This document shows, piece after piece, positions 22,018-24,143 of a stretch of DNA of 24,143 nt. The stretch comes from IMCC26207 sp037141255. GTDB taxonomy: Bacteria; Actinomycetota; Acidimicrobiia; Acidimicrobiales; Microtrichaceae. Each line of letters opens with the position of its first letter. The first letter of the stretch is position 1. The position numbers and the translations under genes are program-made. The notes under the pieces were generated by a model. It saw only the letters and a program-made list of their open reading frames with translations, was not told where the DNA came from and made no database searches. The stretch covers positions 1-24,143 of the forward strand of contig JBAXCX010000033.1 in the NCBI GenBank assembly GCA_037141255.1, in the 5' to 3' direction.

Positions 22018-23613
22018 ATGAGGAAAGCGGCTTGGTCGCTAGCAAAGCTGAAGTGGGCTTTGCTGCTTGCTGCCGTAAAGGGGAGTAACCAGCAGCGGAT
22101 CCAGATTGGTTTATCGCTGCTGTTATCGCTGGTTTTTGGGCTGTCGGCCTTTGGGATTCTCTCCACGCTTGGCCAACGTTCAGCAAGTGCCGATCAGATT
22201 CTGGTCGTTCTCCTGCCCGCAACCGTGATCGCTATGGGGTTGCTGTCCTCTGCAGCCGGTGTGGAGTCCACCATTGATGCGCGGCACCTTGCGGCAGAAC
22301 CGCTCACTCGCTCGCAGCTTGGAACGGGCCTGCTCGTGAGCGCCGTGGTGGGTCCACCAACGCTTCTAGCCCTGCTAGCAGGAGCTGGCATTGCAGTTGG
22401 CTGGTGGGGCACCGGCGTGGTTGGACTCGTGATTCTTCTTGCGGCGATTGTTGGATGGTTGCTCACGCTGTTGCTCTTTAGTCGCACGATGGCCAATCTT
22501 TTGGGGGCTTGGAGCACCGGCAGATTTCGCCAAGTAGCTCAGGCGCTCGCAACAATCTCGGCGCTCTTGGTGTGGTTTGTGGTTCAGGTGCTGAGCCGAC
22601 AGCTTGCGAGTTGGACTTCGGAGCGTTGGGTGCAACTCGCGGATATCGCCAAGTGGACTCCCCCGGGGCAGTTAGCGCTTGCTGGGGTTGGCAGCGCTGA
22701 CCCTGCGCAAGCTGCTCTGCACCTGCTGCTCGGTCTGAGTTGGTTGCCTCTGCTGGTCTGGCTCAACATGGTGAGCACCGAACGGCTCGCGCTGAGTTCC
22801 CCTCGGCCGGGTAGCGGCGGCCGCAAAATGCGGACCGGTTTTCAAGGTCTCCGATCGGGGGTGTACGCGGCTCTTCCGCAAGGCCAGGTAGGAGCTATAA
22901 CTGCAAGAACGATTCGTACAAAATTCCGAACTCCGCGGCAGGCAGTCAACACGATTACTGCTCTAGCGATTGGGGCGGGAATCTTTGTAGTTGGCCCATT
23001 GCTTGACGGAAAAATTGGGGACCCGCGCAGCGTCATGCTGGGTGGTTTGTTGTTCTTTGCGGTTCTCTTTGACGGAAACAACAGCTTGGGGGTTGATGGG
23101 CCTGCACTCTGGATGGAGATACAAGCCGGCGCCGATGCTCGAGTCCTTGCCCGAGCAAAGGCTTTGTCTTCCCTTCTCGTGATGGCCGTACCTGCGTTGT
23201 TGTTGCCGGTTGGGTTAGCGGCGATGAGTGGCGGCTGGAAGTGGTTACCCGCCGCATGGATTCTGGCCGTTGGGTCACTCATGGGCGCTGCAGGTGTTTC
23301 GGTGGGAAGCGCCGCACTTGCACCGGTTGCTGTTCCCGAGAGCCCGAACCCGCTGGCTGCTGGCGATACGGGACAAGGGTGTTTAGCGGGGTTGATGCTG
23401 AGCCTTGGATTATTGATTTTGCTCGCAGCATCTGCGCCCGTGGCAGGTGTTGTGCTCTATGCGAGTGGTCGCTCCGCCTTGTTGACCACCGTTGCGGCTC
23501 TGCTGGCGCCAGTTGTTGGCATGTTTCTGCTGTGGGGTGGTGTGGCAACTGCCGTGGGTCGCCTGTCGGGCAGAGAATCCGACCTAGTTGGCCATATCAC
23601 TCCCGCTCGATAG
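22018..23613 (+). CDS. ABC transporter permease
   Basis: This 531-residue integral membrane protein is the partner of the preceding ATPase. I count roughly ten to twelve hydrophobic segments (for example QIGLSLLLSLVFGLSAFGIL, LVVLLPATVIAMGLLSSAAG, GVVGLVILLAAIVGWLLTLL and LMLSLGLLILLAASAPVAGV). A charged loop lies at about 255-300 (SPRPGSGGRKMRTGFQGLRS). The pattern resembles the long ABC-2 permeases of actinobacteria; I do not recognise a named family. TAGGG at 22006-22010, 7 nt before ATG 22018, is a weak ribosome site. It ends just before a hairpin at 23621-23638, and the transporter pair probably forms its own unit. Confidence 0.88.
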   Translation: MRKAAWSLAKLKWALLLAAVKGSNQQRIQIGLSLLLSLVFGLSAFGILSTLGQRSASADQILVVLLPATVIAMGLLSSAAGVESTIDARHLAAEPLTRSQLGTGLLVSAVVGPPTLLALLAGAGIAVGWWGTGVVGLVILLAAIVGWLLTLLLFSRTMANLLGAWSTGRFRQVAQALATISALLVWFVVQVLSRQLASWTSERWVQLADIAKWTPPGQLALAGVGSADPAQAALHLLLGLSWLPLLVWLNMVSTERLALSSPRPGSGGRKMRTGFQGLRSGVYAALPQGQVGAITARTIRTKFRTPRQAVNTITALAIGAGIFVVGPLLDGKIGDPRSVMLGGLLFFAVLFDGNNSLGVDGPALWMEIQAGADARVLARAKALSSLLVMAVPALLLPVGLAAMSGGWKWLPAAWILAVGSLMGAAGVSVGSAALAPVAVPESPNPLAAGDTGQGCLAGLMLSLGLLILLAASAPVAGVVLYASGRSALLTTVAALLAPVVGMFLLWGGVATAVGRLSGRESDLVGHITPAR

Positions 23614-23620
23614 GCAGATG

Positions 23621-23646
23621 CCGATAACTAGTTGTCGGACCGGTCC
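23621..23646 (+). terminator. Hairpin after the ABC permease, followed by a perfect palindrome
   Basis: CCGATAA (23621-23627) pairs with TTGTCGG (23632-23638) around a CTAG loop, including one U-G pair in plus-strand RNA. It overlaps GGACCGGTCC (23637-23646), a perfect 10-bp palindrome. It starts 8 nt after the permease stop, so a transcript end is likely, but no U-run follows. Confidence 0.45.
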
Positions 23647-23677
23647 TTGAGGACTCGTGCATCCCGAGGCTTTGCTG

Positions 23678-23797
23678 CTACTGATTTCCACGAGGTCCCG
23701 ACTTGCGCCACCGCCGACCTCGCCACCTGAGTGTTTCACGAATGGCAACTGCAGCAAGTATCACTCCTGCTACAACAATTGGGGCCGAGTCGTTCAT
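23678..23797 (-). CDS. Possible 39-residue single-pass membrane protein
   Basis: The reading frame encodes MNDSAPIVVAGVILAAVAIR, that is, a short outside or inside N-terminus and one hydrophobic helix (about 6-19). A strongly basic tail follows (RWRGRRWRK, then SGPRGNQ) and the stop. Positive residues after the helix would keep the tail in the cytoplasm. TACCGT (complement of 23805-23810) lies 7 nt upstream, the near-leaderless geometry used by other genes here. The frame is open further upstream (to 23887), but that part has no likeness to anything. There is no family match I can name, and small size keeps confidence modest. It is convergent with the ABC permease and divergent from the ilvB leader. 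Confidence 0.4.
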   Translation of the reverse strand: MNDSAPIVVAGVILAAVAIRETLRWRGRRWRKSGPRGNQ

Positions 23798-23880
23798 CGT
23801 TCTGACGGTACCGCGATTCTTTGAACGCGTGTCACAGGTGCGGTCAACTTGCTCAATTCGGCCCTTTAGGAATAGCCGGG

Positions 23881-23910
23881 TTGGCAACAGCTCCTGCTTC
23901 GCGGCAGACT
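23881..23910 (+). promoter_or_regulatory. Putative ilvB promoter (TTGGCA, 18 bp, CAGACT)
   Basis: TTGGCA at 23881-23886 matches five of six bases of a -35 box and is followed by 18 bp and CAGACT at 23905-23910. The -10 is 6 nt before the GTG at 23917, so transcription would start on the first codon of the leader peptide. Confidence 0.45.
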
Positions 23911-23916
23911 GTCAGA

Positions 23917-23952
23917 GTGACTACTTCGCATCTTCTTCTCGTACCCTCCTGA
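23917..23952 (+). CDS. Branched-chain leader peptide of the ilvB operon (11 residues)
   Basis: GTG ACT ACT TCG CAT CTT and the following codons read MTTSHLLLVPS and stop at TGA 23950-23952. Four of 11 residues are Leu or Val in one run (three Leu, one Val), as expected for a ribosome-stalling attenuator peptide that senses branched-chain amino acid supply. Leader peptides of this kind before ilvB/leu genes are established in actinobacteria such as Corynebacterium. No ribosome site is present; the promoter geometry suggests leaderless translation. The stop codon abuts the first base of the next hairpin, so ribosome position could directly affect RNA folding. Confidence 0.7.
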   Translation: MTTSHLLLVPS

Positions 23953-23987
23953 GGCACGTGACCGGAGATCCAATCCGCGTACGTGCC
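23953..23987 (+). promoter_or_regulatory. First leader hairpin (pause or switch element)
   Basis: GGCACGT (23953-23959) pairs with ACGTGCC (23981-23987), with an inner CGGA/TCCG stem. It begins immediately after the leader peptide stop, so a ribosome finishing the peptide would cover its 5' arm, while one stalled on the Leu codons would cover less of it. Confidence 0.65.
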
Positions 23988-23988
23988 G

Positions 23989-24012
23989 ACAACCTCCTTA
24001 GCGGGAGGTTGT
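23989..24012 (+). terminator. Terminator-like hairpin of the ilvB attenuator
   Basis: ACAACCTCC (23989-23997) and GGAGGTTGT (24004-24012) form a perfect 9-bp stem with a 6-nt loop, extendable at the base to C23987-G24014. TGATTTT follows, a short U-rich tail. It lies about 94 nt before the ilvB ATG, as an attenuator should. I did not find a clear competing antiterminator by eye. Confidence 0.65.
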
Positions 24013-24023
24013 TGTGATTTTCG

Positions 24024-24074
24024 GAGCGGTTTCAGTTGCAGAGCGGTTTCAATTTCAGAGCAGTATCAGCCCAG
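24024..24074 (+). repeat. Three tandem 17-nt repeats in the ilvB leader
   Basis: GAGCGGTTTCAGTTGCA (24024-24040), GAGCGGTTTCAATTTCA (24041-24057) and a diverged GAGCAGTATCAGCCCAG (24058-24074) stand head to tail between the terminator hairpin and the ilvB ribosome site. Copies one and two differ at 2 of 17 bases. They are probably transcribed; their role is unknown. Confidence 0.85.
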
Positions 24075-24105
24075 TGCCATTTAGCAACAAGCCAGGAATA
24101 GCGAT

Positions 24106-24143
24106 ATGAACACCAATGGTGGACAAGCCCTGATTAAGTCCCT
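24106..24143 (+). CDS. ilvB: Acetolactate synthase large subunit, start only (cut by the right edge)
   Basis: The ATG at 24106 opens MNTNGGQALIKSL, which has the GGQALIKSL pattern with which IlvB/IlvI-type thiamine-diphosphate enzymes begin. AGGA at 24094-24097, 8 nt upstream, is a normal ribosome site. The branched-chain leader upstream, ilvD on the same strand and the position after gatB in related actinobacteria all support the call, but only 13 codons are visible. Confidence 0.75.
   Translation, partial: MNTNGGQALIKS

Noticed and set aside
23703..24017. 104-codon plus-strand frame after the ABC permease
   Set aside because: It crosses the ilvB promoter, leader peptide and terminator in another frame and has no family features.

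Overview
The window reads as an ordinary chromosomal stretch of an actinobacterium (Actinomycetota), probably a moderately GC-rich lineage. The main evidence is gene order: cysteine desulfurase, mnmA, a MetE-like protein, ligA, gatC-gatA-gatB and then branched-chain amino acid genes (ilvD, ilvB). This matches the order I remember from Mycobacterium and Streptomyces. A four-PASTA Ser/Thr kinase and many apparently leaderless starts with a TANNNT -10 box fit the same assignment. I cannot place it more finely; an acidimicrobial-type lineage is a guess. I see no tRNA, rRNA, CRISPR array, insertion sequence or prophage gene.

Layout. At 1-589 (minus) is the N-terminal part of a SAM methyltransferase with an in-frame 15-bp tandem repeat. 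At 702-1928 is an acyl-CoA dehydrogenase. At 1950-4297 is a tRNA thiolation pair, cysteine desulfurase overlapping mnmA. At 4310-5197 (minus) is a membrane protein, divergent from a MetE-like protein (5245-6372) that seems to have lost its zinc cysteines. ligA and a HAD phosphatase overlap (6416-9177). A small membrane protein (minus) and the PASTA kinase diverge at about 9.7 kb. The kinase converges on an SCP2 sterol-carrier protein (minus), and the 224-bp gap between them holds a long RNA-like hairpin. An alpha/beta hydrolase follows, then gatCAB, a lipoprotein, an AMP-binding acyl-CoA ligase, a membrane-anchored hypothetical, ilvD, and an ABC transporter pair.

The last 500 bases hold a possible 39-codon membrane protein gene (minus) and then what looks like a complete ilvB leader. 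It has a promoter, an 11-codon leader peptide with Leu-Leu-Leu-Val, two consecutive hairpins (the second terminator-like), three tandem 17-nt repeats, and the first 13 codons of the acetolactate synthase gene, which is cut by the window edge.

How the genes fit together. Cysteine desulfurase supplies sulfur to MnmA for tRNA 2-thiouridine. GatCAB makes Gln-tRNA and/or Asn-tRNA by transamidation. IlvD and IlvB belong to branched-chain amino acid synthesis. The acyl-CoA dehydrogenase, acyl-CoA ligase and SCP2 protein hint at lipid or acyl-CoA metabolism. Genes inside operons have Shine-Dalgarno sites, whereas several first genes have TANNNT exactly 6 nt before the start codon, which suggests leaderless mRNAs. 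The most interesting signals are the ilvB leader with its repeats, and the hairpin at 11976-12061, whose wobble pairs point to a plus-strand RNA. I found no convincing new multi-gene system.
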